From the NCBI RefSeq assembly GCF_000966285.1, contig NZ_KQ031391.1, positions 186,001 to 250,000 of the forward strand: 64,000 nt of DNA, written 5' to 3'. The position numbers and the translations under genes are program-made. How positions within the stretch are numbered: the first letter of the stretch is position 1; the number at the start of each line of letters is the position of its first letter. Source of the DNA: Pseudofrankia sp. DC12. Lineage in GTDB: Bacteria; Actinomycetota; Actinomycetes; Frankiales; Frankiaceae. Shown here one piece after another: positions 1 through 8,500 of the stretch. The notes under the pieces were generated by a model. It had not been told where the DNA came from, searched no databases, and worked only from the letters and a program-made list of their open reading frames with translations.

Positions 1-553
1 CGGACCACCGCCTGCGACGAGACCTGCACCTGTGGGTGGTCGGACCTGGGCACGCCGAGGACCTCGCACACGATCGTCAGCGGCAGCGGATAGGCGATGG
101 TCTCGATGAGGTCGAACTCGCCGGCTCGCAGCGCGTCGTCGAGCAGCTCCTCGGCCAGCGCCTCGATCCGGGGCCGCAGGCCGGCGACGACGCGGGGCGT
201 GAAGGCCTTCGTCACCAGGCCGCGCAGCCGGGTGTGGTCCGGCGGCTCCATCCAGAGGAAGGCCGCGGGGACGCGTCGATGGGCAGCGTCGGGTGCAGCT
301 GGTGGGCCTCACCGTCGTGGCCCCAGTCCTGGTTGCCGAGGATGGCCGAGCAGTCCCGGTGGTCGGTGGCGAGCGGCAGCCCGAACGGCCCGTCATGGAG
401 CGGGCCGAGCGCGCGCAGCCGCGTGTAGATCGAGTACGGGCCGGCCCGGTTCGCCGGGTCGAACAGCTCGGCGAGCAGCCGCCCTGACGGCGTGGCGGCG
501 TACGCCGGCTCGGGCGGACGGGGCAGCGAGGACGGCTCGGCAATGATGACCAT
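1..553 (-). pseudogene. Cytochrome P450, partial at window edge, with frameshift
   Basis: The N-terminal part of a bacterial P450 reads from an ATG at 553 with a good ribosome site (GTAGGAGG) upstream. The reading frame breaks near 274-275. Upstream of the break the protein reads up to HPTLPID; downstream, in another frame, it continues RVPAAFLWMEPPDHTRLRGL, a classic P450 helix-C segment, and then runs on through the window edge. Restoring one C (GACCGCGTC instead of GACGCGTC) rejoins the two halves, so a single-base loss or a sequencing error explains it. The haem-ligand Cys region lies outside the window. Substrate unknown. Confidence 0.75.
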
Positions 554-566
554 CGGGTTCCTCCTA

Positions 567-690
567 CGGGGTCAGGATCGGGGCCGAGGTCGTCGCCGCG
601 GTCCGCGCCGAGGTGGGACCGGACCTTCCCGTGATCTACCGGTCCTCCCACTGGCCGGCCGCCGACCTACTCGTCAAACCAGCCGGGGCC
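567..690 (+). pseudogene. Old Yellow Enzyme (NADH:flavin oxidoreductase) fragment
   Basis: A short open stretch between the divergent P450 and the NYN gene translates as EVVAAVRAEVGPDLPVIYRS followed by SHWPAADLLV. This resembles the mid-barrel segment of Old Yellow Enzyme family oxidoreductases (AVRAAVGPDFPI..R.SQW). It has no start, no FMN-binding ends and no catalytic part, so it can only be a relic. Moderate confidence, because the match is about 35 residues judged by eye. Confidence 0.4.
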
Positions 691-758
691 ACCGTTACCT
701 GGGAGGGGCACGGCGAGGGATCCGTGACACGCCGGCGAGCCCGGCAGGCCGTGGCTGC

Positions 759-1682
759 CTACTTGACGCGGACGTAGACGGCGCCTGACCCGCCTCGGCC
801 GCGCTGCTGGATGTCGAACAGGTCGGTCGCGGCTATCAGGTCCTTCAGCCGCGAATAGCCGTAGGGCTTGAGGATGACCGCGGGGCGCTTGCGGATGGCC
901 TGGCCGATCGCCGAGAGGGACGTCCAGCCGTCCGAGGCGTGGTTCGTCGCGACGGCGTCGCGCAGCCGGCTGACCAACGCGGCATCGGCCTGCAGCTCGG
1001 CGGTCGTCGAGCGGGTGGGAGGCGCAGCCGCGACGGCCTTCGTCTTCTTCTTTCTTCTCTTCTCGGGACTGGCGGCGGCGGTCGGCGCGATCTCGACGTT
1101 GAGCCCGGGAACGGACGCCTCGGCCACAGAGGTCGTCCCGGGCGCGACCGGCGGCGGGGAAGTGTCCGCGGGTCCGAGCGCCTGGGCCTGTTCCGCGGCG
1201 AGGGCGGGCCACACGGAGACCGGCGGGGCCGGCGCCGCGGCAAGGGTCTCCACGAAGACGAAGGTGTCGCAGGCGGCGACGAGACCCGGGTTCGTCTTCC
1301 TCTCCTCGCCGAAGCCGTAGACCGTCAGGCCGGCCTCCCGAATCCGTTCCGCCAGCCGGGTGAAGTCGCTGTCGGAGGAGACCAGGCAGAACCCGTCGAA
1401 CGCGCCGGAGTGCAGCAGGTCCATCGCCTCGATCACCAGCGCCATGTCCGCGGCGTTCTTCCCCCGGACCGCGGCGAACACCTGCACCGGGCGAATCGAC
1501 AGATCAAGCAGGGTCTTCTTCCACGATTTCAGCGAGGCCGCCGTCCAGTCGCCGTAGGCCCGTTTCACCTGCGCTCTGCCGAAGCGGGCGATCTCGGCCA
1601 GCAGCGGCCCGACGGCCGCCAGCGGTGCGTTCTCGGCGTCGACGAGGACGGCAAGCCGCGCGGACGGGACCTCGACCACCAC
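759..1682 (-). CDS. NYN-domain (LabA/DUF88-like) protein with C-terminal OST-HTH/LOTUS domain
   Basis: Predicted 307-residue cytoplasmic protein starting at GTG 1682, preceded by a GGGAGGA ribosome site. Residues about 9-150 form an NYN (PIN-like) nuclease fold with the acidic residues expected for metal binding: Asp15 in LVDAEN, Asp79 in AADMAL, and Asp104/Asp106 in SSDSDF. A low-complexity Pro/Ala linker with a basic KRRKKK patch leads to a C-terminal OST-HTH/LOTUS-type winged helix (about 230-307, with GWTSLSAIGQ and YGYSRLKDLI). NYN-LOTUS proteins are thought to act on RNA; the target here is unknown. It stands alone among broken genes. Confidence 0.85.
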   Translation of the reverse strand: MVVEVPSARLAVLVDAENAPLAAVGPLLAEIARFGRAQVKRAYGDWTAASLKSWKKTLLDLSIRPVQVFAAVRGKNAADMALVIEAMDLLHSGAFDGFCLVSSDSDFTRLAERIREAGLTVYGFGEERKTNPGLVAACDTFVFVETLAAAPAPPVSVWPALAAEQAQALGPADTSPPPVAPGTTSVAEASVPGLNVEIAPTAAASPEKRRKKKTKAVAAAPPTRSTTAELQADAALVSRLRDAVATNHASDGWTSLSAIGQAIRKRPAVILKPYGYSRLKDLIAATDLFDIQQRGRGGSGAVYVRVK

Positions 1683-1789
1683 GTTGGTTCCTCCCGCCCT
1701 CGGCACTCCGGGCCGCCCGCCTGGTGGCGGCTTCCCCGCGAAACCTGGCCGGCGCACAGCCGCCGCGACCGCAAGCCTACGGATCGACG

Positions 1790-2220
1790 AAACGGCACCG
1801 CCGCGGCGCACGCGGCGAACACGGGTTTCCAGGCTGGCAGCGGCGAGCCGAAGCGAAGGACCTTCCCGCCGGGATCGACCACCGCGCCCTCGCGCTGCCC
1901 CCAGTCCGTGTCCTGCGGGAGGTGGACCTCGACTCCGTCCGCGCGCCATTCGCCGACGAGCTCGTCGGCGTCGTCGACGAGGAGATACGCCTGCCGCGCA
2001 GCTCGGGCGGATGATCGGCGACGGCACCGAGAGGCAGCTCGACACCATCGCGGCTCGCGAATCCGTAACCACCACCGACGTACTGCCGGACGGCAAAGCC
2101 GAGCCGTTCGGAATGCGCCAGGGCGGTGGCGAGGTTGCCATCGGTCAGCACGTCGTAGACGTCCTGGGCGGCGGCGTCGATCAGGGCTCCCTGGTGGATG
2201 ATCAGGGTATGTCCATTCGG
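1790..2220 (-). pseudogene. Chimeric remnant: SRPBCC N-terminus joined to frameshifted VOC/glyoxalase protein
   Basis: The minus strand first encodes TLIIHQGALIDAAAQDVYDV, the hallmark N-terminal strand of SRPBCC/AHSA1 proteins. It then runs in frame into NLATALAHSERLGFAVRQY, the N-terminal part of a vicinal-oxygen-chelate (glyoxalase/bleomycin resistance) domain. The VOC frame breaks near 1993; after the break it resumes as QAYLLVDDADELVGEWRADG and ends with VDPGGKVLRFGSPL but finds no normal stop. One missing C (GGCCAG to GGCAG) would repair the break. A deletion probably fused two genes before or after the frameshift. No credible start codon was found for the SRPBCC portion. Confidence 0.55.
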
Positions 2221-2374
2221 GTGGCCGGCCCGTTGCCGGCGTCACCCTCCAGACGAACGCGGTGGCCGCGGGCTTGACCTGGAGCGCGCACCAGGCCGGA
2301 GACTGGGTCAGGGCCCGCGCCGAGACCCGGCGGGCCGGTGCCGGCGGTTCCGGCCGCCAGAGAGGATTGCGCTG

Positions 2375-3370
2375 ATGCAGTTCACCTATCTCGGCCGTAC
2401 CGGGCTGTCCGTGTCTCGCCTGTGCCTGGGCACGATGAACTTCGGCCCGCTGACCAGCGAGGCCGACGCCCACGCGATCATGGATGCGGCGCACGAGTTC
2501 GGCATCAACTTCTTCGACACCGCCAACGCCTACGGCCTGCGCTCGGCCGGCGTCTCCGGCCTCGGCGAGGGCAGGGGCGCCACCGAGTCGATCATCGGCC
2601 GCTGGTTCGCCCAGGGCGGCGGGCGCCGCGAGCGGACCGTGCTGGCTACCAAGGTCTACAGCCCCATGGGCGAGTGGCCCAACGAGGGCAAACTGTCGGC
2701 GCTCAACATCCGCCGCGCCCTGGACGCCAGCCTGGCCCGCCTCCAGACCGACTACATCGACCTCTACCAGTTTCACCACGTCGACCGGGCGACGCCCTGG
2801 GACGAGATCTGGCAGGCCATCGACGTCGCCATCACCGCCGGCAAGATCCTCTACGTCGGCAGCAGCAACTTCGCGGGCTGGCACATCGCCCAGGCTCAGG
2901 CCGCCGCGGCCCAGCACGGGCTGGTCGGCCTGGTCAGCGAGCAGCCGATCTACAACCTGATCACCCGCGAGGTCGAGCTGGAGGTCCTCCCGGCCGCGCG
3001 GCACTACGGCGTCGGGATTCTGCCGTGGTCGCCGCTGCAGAGCGGGCTGCTCGGCGGCGTGCTGCGCAAGCAGCGCGAGGGCCTGCGCCGGCTTGAGGGC
3101 CGGGCCGCGCACACGCTGGAGGCCAAGCGGCCCCAGATCGAGGCGTACGAGGACTTCGCCGCCGAGCTCGGCCACGAGCCCGGCGACGTCGCACTCGCCT
3201 GGCTGCTCCACCAGCCCGCCGTGACCGCCCCGATCGTCGGCCCGCGCACCCGCCAGCACCTCGACGACGCCGTGGGGGCGCTCGACGTCCGCCTCGACGA
3301 GAAGGCGCTGACCAGGCTGGACGAGATCTTCCCGGGGTACCGGGCCGCACCCGAGCACTTCGCCTGGTAG
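2375..3370 (+). CDS. Aldo/keto reductase
   Basis: 331-residue NADPH-dependent aldo/keto reductase with a TIM-barrel fold. The usual tetrad is visible: Asp48 and Tyr53 in FFDTANAYG, Lys93 in ATKV, and His134 in YQFHHVD. The C-terminal cofactor segment contains PIVGPRTRQHLDDAV. The start at ATG 2375 is chosen because MQFTYLGRTGLSVSRL is the conserved beginning of the family and AGAGAGG lies just upstream. It is likely a soluble oxidoreductase acting on carbonyl compounds; the physiological substrate cannot be read from sequence. It stands alone, with no operon partner on either side. Confidence 0.9.
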   Translation: MQFTYLGRTGLSVSRLCLGTMNFGPLTSEADAHAIMDAAHEFGINFFDTANAYGLRSAGVSGLGEGRGATESIIGRWFAQGGGRRERTVLATKVYSPMGEWPNEGKLSALNIRRALDASLARLQTDYIDLYQFHHVDRATPWDEIWQAIDVAITAGKILYVGSSNFAGWHIAQAQAAAAQHGLVGLVSEQPIYNLITREVELEVLPAARHYGVGILPWSPLQSGLLGGVLRKQREGLRRLEGRAAHTLEAKRPQIEAYEDFAAELGHEPGDVALAWLLHQPAVTAPIVGPRTRQHLDDAVGALDVRLDEKALTRLDEIFPGYRAAPEHFAW

Positions 3371-3454
3371 GGACGTGTGACCAGCGCCTCGCCGGCACGC
3401 GTCGCCTGTTACGCGACGCTCCGACCACCGACCACCTAGCGCAGCTAGCTAAGC

Positions 3455-3470
3455 ACTCTACGTATAGAGT
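3455..3470. promoter_or_regulatory. Small inverted repeat, candidate operator
   Basis: ACTCTA-CGTA-TAGAGT is a perfect 6-bp inverted repeat in an AT-richer patch about 80 nt upstream of the secreted GH26-like gene and 85 nt past the aldo/keto reductase stop. It could be an operator for the downstream gene; no regulator gene is adjacent. Confidence 0.3.
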
Positions 3471-3476
3471 CGCAGG

Positions 3477-3513
3477 CGTTCGTCCGCACCAGCCCACGGG
3501 TCGCGGACGAACG
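3477..3513. terminator. Strong 11-bp hairpin between aldo/keto reductase and GH26-like gene
   Basis: CGTTCGTCCGC (3477-3487) and GCGGACGAACG (3503-3513) are perfect complements separated by 15 nt. There is no U-tract, which is common for actinobacterial terminators. It could end the aldo/keto reductase transcript or lie in the 5' leader of the gene starting at 3549. Confidence 0.4.
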
Positions 3514-3548
3514 TCCTGAGGCTCCGGACGAAGGGATGGCCAGCGCGC

Positions 3549-4652
3549 GTGGAAGCCGCCGGTAAGCCGACCCCACCTGTCTCGCACCGCCGGCCGCGGT
3601 CACGCCGCCCCGCGGCCGGCTGGGCCGGCCTGGCCACGCTGGCCGCCGCGTTGCTGATCGAGGCGGCCGCCACCCCGAACGCCGTCGCCGCCGCCGCCGC
3701 GGGACCGGTCCCGAGCCCACCGCCGGTCACCGGCAACGCGTCCGGGCAGCCCTGGCTTTCCGGCGTGAACGGCGACCCGCAGATGACCCCGGCCGCCGTC
3801 GACCAGTTCTGTCTTCTGCGCGGCGACCCCTGCGACGTGGCCCAGGTCTACGTCTCGCGCAGGACCTGGGCGTCGATCGTCGAGCCGTCCTATGCCGAGA
3901 CCAACTTCGCCGGCTGGCCGGGCAAGCTGGCCATCGCCGTCCCGCCGTTCCCGGAGGACGGGACATCCAACCTGCAGGCCTGCGCCGCCGGGACCTACAA
4001 CGGGCACTGGCAGGAGTTCGGCCGGACGCTGAACGCCACCGGCCGCCAGAGCTCGATCATCCGGCTGGCCTGGGAGGGCAACGGCCGCTGGTACCCGTGG
4101 TCCGGCTCGGACCCGGCGGCGTACATCAGCTGCTTCCGCCAGGTCGTCAACTCGATCCGCTCGACCGTGAGCGCGCCGCCGCGGTTTGACTGGTCGATCA
4201 ACGCGCACATCTCGCAGAACCCGCCGAGCCACGTCCCGACCGACCTCTACCCCGGCGACCAGTGGGTCGACGTCGTCTCGATCGACGCGTTCGACCACTA
4301 CCCGGCGTCGCGGACGCTCGCCCAGTTCAACGACCAGGCCGAGGCCATGGGCGGCATCACCTGGCTGTACGACTTCGCCCGCGCGCACGGCAGACTGTTC
4401 GGCATTCCCGAGTGGGGCGTCGCCTCCGGCTCCGGCGCCGAAGGCGGCGGCGACAACGCCAGCTACATCCGGTTCATGCGCGACTGGATGACGGCCCGGG
4501 CCGGCCGGGGCCTCTACTACGAGGCGTACTTCAACACCTGCGACAACCCCAGTGTCGGCTCGAACCTCGACCGGCCGCTCGGGGCTGGCTGCGCGTACGC
4601 GAACCCGGCGGCGGCGACGCTCTACACCCAGCTGTGGCGAGCGCGGCCCTGA
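3549..4652 (+). CDS. Secreted glycoside hydrolase, GH26-like (beta-mannanase fold)
   Basis: 367 residues starting at GTG 3549. A basic N-terminus (RRPRSRR) is followed by a hydrophobic Ala/Leu segment at about 24-52, consistent with a signal peptide or anchor, and a Pro-rich linker. The catalytic (beta/alpha)8 domain carries the two expected glutamates: Glu176 in RLAWEGNG as acid/base, and Glu288 in GIPEWGV as nucleophile. Four or more cysteines suggest extracytoplasmic disulphides. The family includes beta-mannanases and endo-glycanases; the substrate here is unknown. It lies alone, next to gene debris on its 3' side. Confidence 0.8.
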   Translation: MEAAGKPTPPVSHRRPRSRRPAAGWAGLATLAAALLIEAAATPNAVAAAAAGPVPSPPPVTGNASGQPWLSGVNGDPQMTPAAVDQFCLLRGDPCDVAQVYVSRRTWASIVEPSYAETNFAGWPGKLAIAVPPFPEDGTSNLQACAAGTYNGHWQEFGRTLNATGRQSSIIRLAWEGNGRWYPWSGSDPAAYISCFRQVVNSIRSTVSAPPRFDWSINAHISQNPPSHVPTDLYPGDQWVDVVSIDAFDHYPASRTLAQFNDQAEAMGGITWLYDFARAHGRLFGIPEWGVASGSGAEGGGDNASYIRFMRDWMTARAGRGLYYEAYFNTCDNPSVGSNLDRPLGAGCAYANPAAATLYTQLWRARP

Positions 4653-4726
4653 TTCAGGGGGCAGGCGGAAGACCGCGCCTCACCTAGGTCTGAAAGGCTG
4701 ATGACCGGCGCCTGAAGGGAAAACAG

Positions 4727-4850
4727 GTGACCGATCAGTGGGAGGCGAGCCGCGCTCGGGCGGCTCCGCGGGGGGCCGACTGGCGGATGATCCTCTACGG
4801 CGGCGCCGCGCACAGCTTCACCAACCCGGCCGCCGACGGCTCCCGGCGGG
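4727..4850 (+). pseudogene. Dienelactone hydrolase family C-terminal remnant
   Basis: From about 4740 the plus strand reads RGADWRMILYGGAAHSFTNP followed by AADGS, the conserved segment around the catalytic His of dienelactone hydrolase family proteins (YGG..HAFTNPAA). The nucleophile Cys/Ser and Asp parts are absent, and the frame degenerates into Arg/Ala-rich non-family sequence after about 4850. Only this scrap remains. Confidence 0.55.
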
Positions 4851-4974
4851 ATCTGGGGCGGCACCACCCCGGCCGAACGGCTCACGCGCGCGGGCGAGCC
4901 GCTGCTCGGGCTCCGGGCGGCCTGACCTCGCCGGCGCCTGAGCTCGGCGCGCCGGCGCCCTCCGGCCGGCGCCG

Positions 4975-5115
4975 TCAGTGGTGGGCGAGCTTCACGAGGC
5001 CCAAGCAGAAGTCGTCGATGGACTGGACGGGGCCGAGGAACGCGTCGAGGTCGCTGGGCTTGCACACGTAGGCGTTCGCGTGCAGGTCGTAGCTGGACGA
5101 GACGTCGTCCGGCGC
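4975..5115 (-). pseudogene. Response regulator C-terminal remnant
   Basis: The last 45 or so codons read SSYDLHANAYVCKPSDLDAF, then LGPVQSIDDFCLGLVKLAHH and a stop. This is the C-terminal end of a stand-alone CheY/Rcp1-type receiver domain, with the conserved Lys in the CKP motif (normally TKP or SKP). The phospho-acceptor Asp and the N-terminal half are missing. Its 5' end abuts the truncated metallopeptidase on the other strand near 5115-5125, so the join looks like a deletion junction. Confidence 0.6.
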
Positions 5116-5119
5116 GTCA

Positions 5120-5580
5120 CCGTCCTCGCCGAAGGCGGCGACGCCTGGGCACGGTTCGAGGAACTGTTCGGCGACCCCGACGCCGACTACCAGGCTGTCC
5201 TGGACCAGCGCTACCAGCAGTGCCCGCCACCAGGCGGGCAGCAGACCTACGTCTCCGCCTACGCCACGATGCACCCGGCCGAGGACTGGGCCGAGACCTT
5301 CGCGCACTACCTGCACATCCGCGACGCCCTGGACACGGCCGCGGCGTTCGGCTTCGCCCCCGCCGGAGCCACCCTGGCGACCCCGCTCGCCGGCGAGACC
5401 GGCTTCCGGCGGATCGCCGAGCTGTGGCTGCCGCTGGCCTGGTCACTCAACATGGTCAACCGGTCGATGGGCCACCCGGACCTCTATCCCTTCGTCCTCC
5501 CGCCCGCCGCGCTGGAGAAGATGAGCCTCGTCCACCAGCTCGTCGCCGGATCGGGCGCCGCGGGACGGACGCCGGCCTAG
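5120..5580 (+). pseudogene. Putative zinc-binding metallopeptidase (Peptidase_Mx-like), N-terminally truncated
   Basis: The frame begins within DAWARFEELFGDPDADYQAV and continues through the family motif ATMHPAEDWAETFAHYLHIR to a normal stop at 5580. The characteristic HExGH zinc motif, which should lie upstream, is absent because the sequence switches at about 5120 into a response-regulator remnant on the opposite strand. The surviving C-terminal domain (about 150 residues) has no frameshift. Its stop overlaps the convergent stop of the nitrate reductase gene. Confidence 0.65.
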
Positions 5581-8500
5581 TAGACGTCGCGGACGTAGCG
5601 GTTCTCGGCGGCGAGCTGCCGCAGGTAGAGGGTCGCGGCGTCGTGGGTGCGCTGGCCGTGCTCGGCGATGATGTCGCGCAGCGCCTCGTGGACGCCCTTG
5701 GCCATCTGGGTGGCGTCGCCGCAGACGTAGAGGTGCGCGCCTGCGCCGAGCCAGCCCCAGAGGCGGGCGCCGTGCTCGCGCATCCGGTCCTGGACGTAGA
5801 TCTTGGCGTCCTGGTCCCGGGAGAACGCCAGGTCCAGGTGGGTGAGGGTGCCCGCGCGGCACAGCGCGTCGAGCTCGTCGCGGTAGTAGAAGTCGGTGGC
5901 GGCGTTGCGCTCGCCGAAGAACAGCCAGTTCTCGCCGGGGTGCCCGCGGGCGTGGCGCTCGTCCAGGAAACCGAGGAACGGCGCGACGCCGGTCCCCGGG
6001 CCAATCATGATCGCCGGGGTGGCCGGCTCCTCGGGCGGCCGGAAATGCGTGGTCGGGCGGATCGCTACGGGCAGCCGGGCGCCGAGCATGGCGTCGGCCA
6101 GGAGGGTGGAGCAGACGCCCTTGCGGTCCTGGCCGCGCGGGCCGGCGAAACGGACAACGGAGACCAGGACCCGGGCGCGGTCCGGGTCGACCAGGGGGCT
6201 GGACGAGATCGAGTACTGCCGCGGCCTCAGCCGGGTGAGGCTGTCCGCCCACTCCTGCGGGCTGGCCCGGACACCGGACTCGCTGACCACGTCGATGGCC
6301 TGGCGGCCCCACAGCCAGGCGTCGAGCTCACCGCGCTGCTCGGCGCTCAGCCGACGGCGCAGCGCCTCGTCGTGGGTGCGCCCGGCGAGCAGCCGCAGCA
6401 GGCCGCCGGTCGCGGTGGCGATCTCCAGGTGCGCGCGCAGCGCCTCGGCGAACGGCAGGCGCCCGACCCGGGGGATCTCGACGGGCTCGGCGCCGTCGGT
6501 GCCGGTGGCCTGGAGCCATTCGCCGACCAGGCCGGCGTCGTTGGTCGGTGTGACTACCAGCGCGTCCCCGGTCCGGTAGGTGAGCCCGGCGCCGGAAAGG
6601 TCAACGGTGAACTCGCGGACCTCCTTGGTCGCGCCCGGCGCGCTGAGCAGCCGGTTGCCCGTCAGGGTGGCGACGGGGTCGGCGGTCTCGCCCGGCGGAG
6701 CCAGCCTGCTCACCGGGATCGTGACGACCGCGGTGGCGGTCGGCGCCGCGCGCTCGGCGAGGGCCGCGGCGACCTGGTCGAGCCAGGCGGCGGCGGCGTC
6801 CTCGTAGTCGGGCTCGCAGTCCACCCGCGCCAGCAGCCGGGTCGCGCCGAGCTGCGCGAGCCGTTCGTCAAGCCGGCGGCCGTGGCCGCAGAAGTCGCTG
6901 TAGCTGGAGTCGCCGAGTGCCAGCACGGCGTATTGGACGTCTGGTGGCGCCGCGTCGGCGGCGGTCAGCGCGTCGAGGAAGCCGGAGCCGTTGTCCGGTG
7001 CCTCGCCGTCACCGAAGGTGCTCGTGACCAACAGCAGGTCGACCTGCGCGGGCAACGGCCGGCCGGCGAACTCGGCCATCGGGTGCCGGGCCACGGTGCG
7101 TCCCCGCTCGGCGAGGTGCTGGGCGGCGCGGTCCGCGAAGTCCTCGGCGTTGCCGGTCTGGGAGGCCCACAGGACGAGCACCTCCCGCCCGCCACCGGCG
7201 CCGGCCGACCCGGCTGGCAGTGGCGGTGGGGCCTCGGCGGTGTGCGGTCCGTCGAGCGCCCCGGCCTGGCCCGCGGGAGCCCGCGAGAAGGCGCCGGCGA
7301 GCACGCCGTTGACCCAGGCCGCCCGGTCGGGGGCAAGCGGGGCATGCGCCGGCAGCACCGGAACGGCCCGGTCGAGCGCCTGGCCGGGGCCGGGCGGCGG
7401 TTGCGCGGCGAGTCCGGCGAGGAAACCGGCGAGGTAGTGGCGCTCGTCGCCGGTGAGGACGGGCGGGCCCACGTCGCCGATCCCCAGCGCCTGCGCGAGC
7501 CAGCCCGGCGCCGCCGGCCCCTGCCGCGTCTCGCCGCCGGCCAGCGCGGCCAACGGTGCCGGGGCCGAGGCCGGCTCGGCGGGTTCGTCGCCGTCCGCCC
7601 GCGCGCCTGGGGCCTGCGCGCCAGCGACGCCGGACACGGGCGCGACCTTGGTGAGGGTCACCGCGCACACCTTGAACTCGGGCTGGAAGGAGATCGGGTC
7701 GACGGCGTCGTTGGTGACGGCGTTGACCGCCAGGTACTCGCCGAACAGGTCGTTCCAGTGGAACGGGGCGAAGCAGCAGCCGGGCAGCACCCGTTCGGTG
7801 ACGACGGCCGGCAGCACCGCACGGCCGCGGCGGGAGGCGACCTCGACGGCGTCGCCGTCGGTGACGCCCAGCACCGCCGCGTCCTCGGGGTGGATCTCGA
7901 CGAACGGGCCGGCGTTGAGCCGGTTGAGCTTCGCGACCCGGCCCGTCTTGGTCAGGGTGTGCCACTGGTGCTGCACCCGGCCGGTGTTCAGCAGGAACGG
8001 GTACCGCTCGTCGGGCAGCTCAGCGGCGGGCAGGTGCGGGCGCCCGAAGAACACCGCGCGCCCGTCGGGCGTCGGGAAGACCAGCCGCGCGGCCGTGCCG
8101 TCCGGCCGGGCGCCCGCCGGCTGGCTCGGGCTGCCGGCGCGGTACCGGATCGGGTTGCGGGCCGGGCCGCCCGGAGCCGCCGGCCACTGCACCGGCCCCT
8201 CGCGCAGCCGGTCATAGCTGACGCCGCGCAGGTCGTAGCCGGTCACGGGGTTCCACGCCTGCCTGATCTCGTCGAAGATCTCGGCGGCGCTGCCGTAGCC
8301 GAAGGCGTCCTCGAAGCCCATGGCGCAGGCGACGTCGGCGATCAGCCGCCAGTCGGGGCGGGCCTGCCCTGGCGGGCTGGCCGCCGGCCGCAGCAGCGTG
8401 AGGCTGCGCTCGGAGTTGACCATCACACCGTCGGTCTCGGCCCACATCGCGCCGGGGAGGACCACGTCGGCGTAGGCGTTGGTCTCGGTGTCCGCGAACA

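Noticed and set aside
2240-2374. Possible plus-strand coding scrap before the aldo/keto reductase (LQTNAVAAGLTWSAHQAGDW)
   Set aside because: It looks vaguely thioesterase-like but is too short and lacks a start or second motif; not listed as a gene.
1565-3358. Minus-strand open frame of about 600 codons across the aldo/keto reductase
   Set aside because: It overlaps a convincing plus-strand reductase and only its 3' part carries VOC-derived sequence, treated here as a pseudogene.
4653-4726. TTCAGG...CCTGAA pairing as a terminator after the GH26-like gene
   Set aside because: Arms are only 6 bp and about 55 nt apart with no stable intervening stem.
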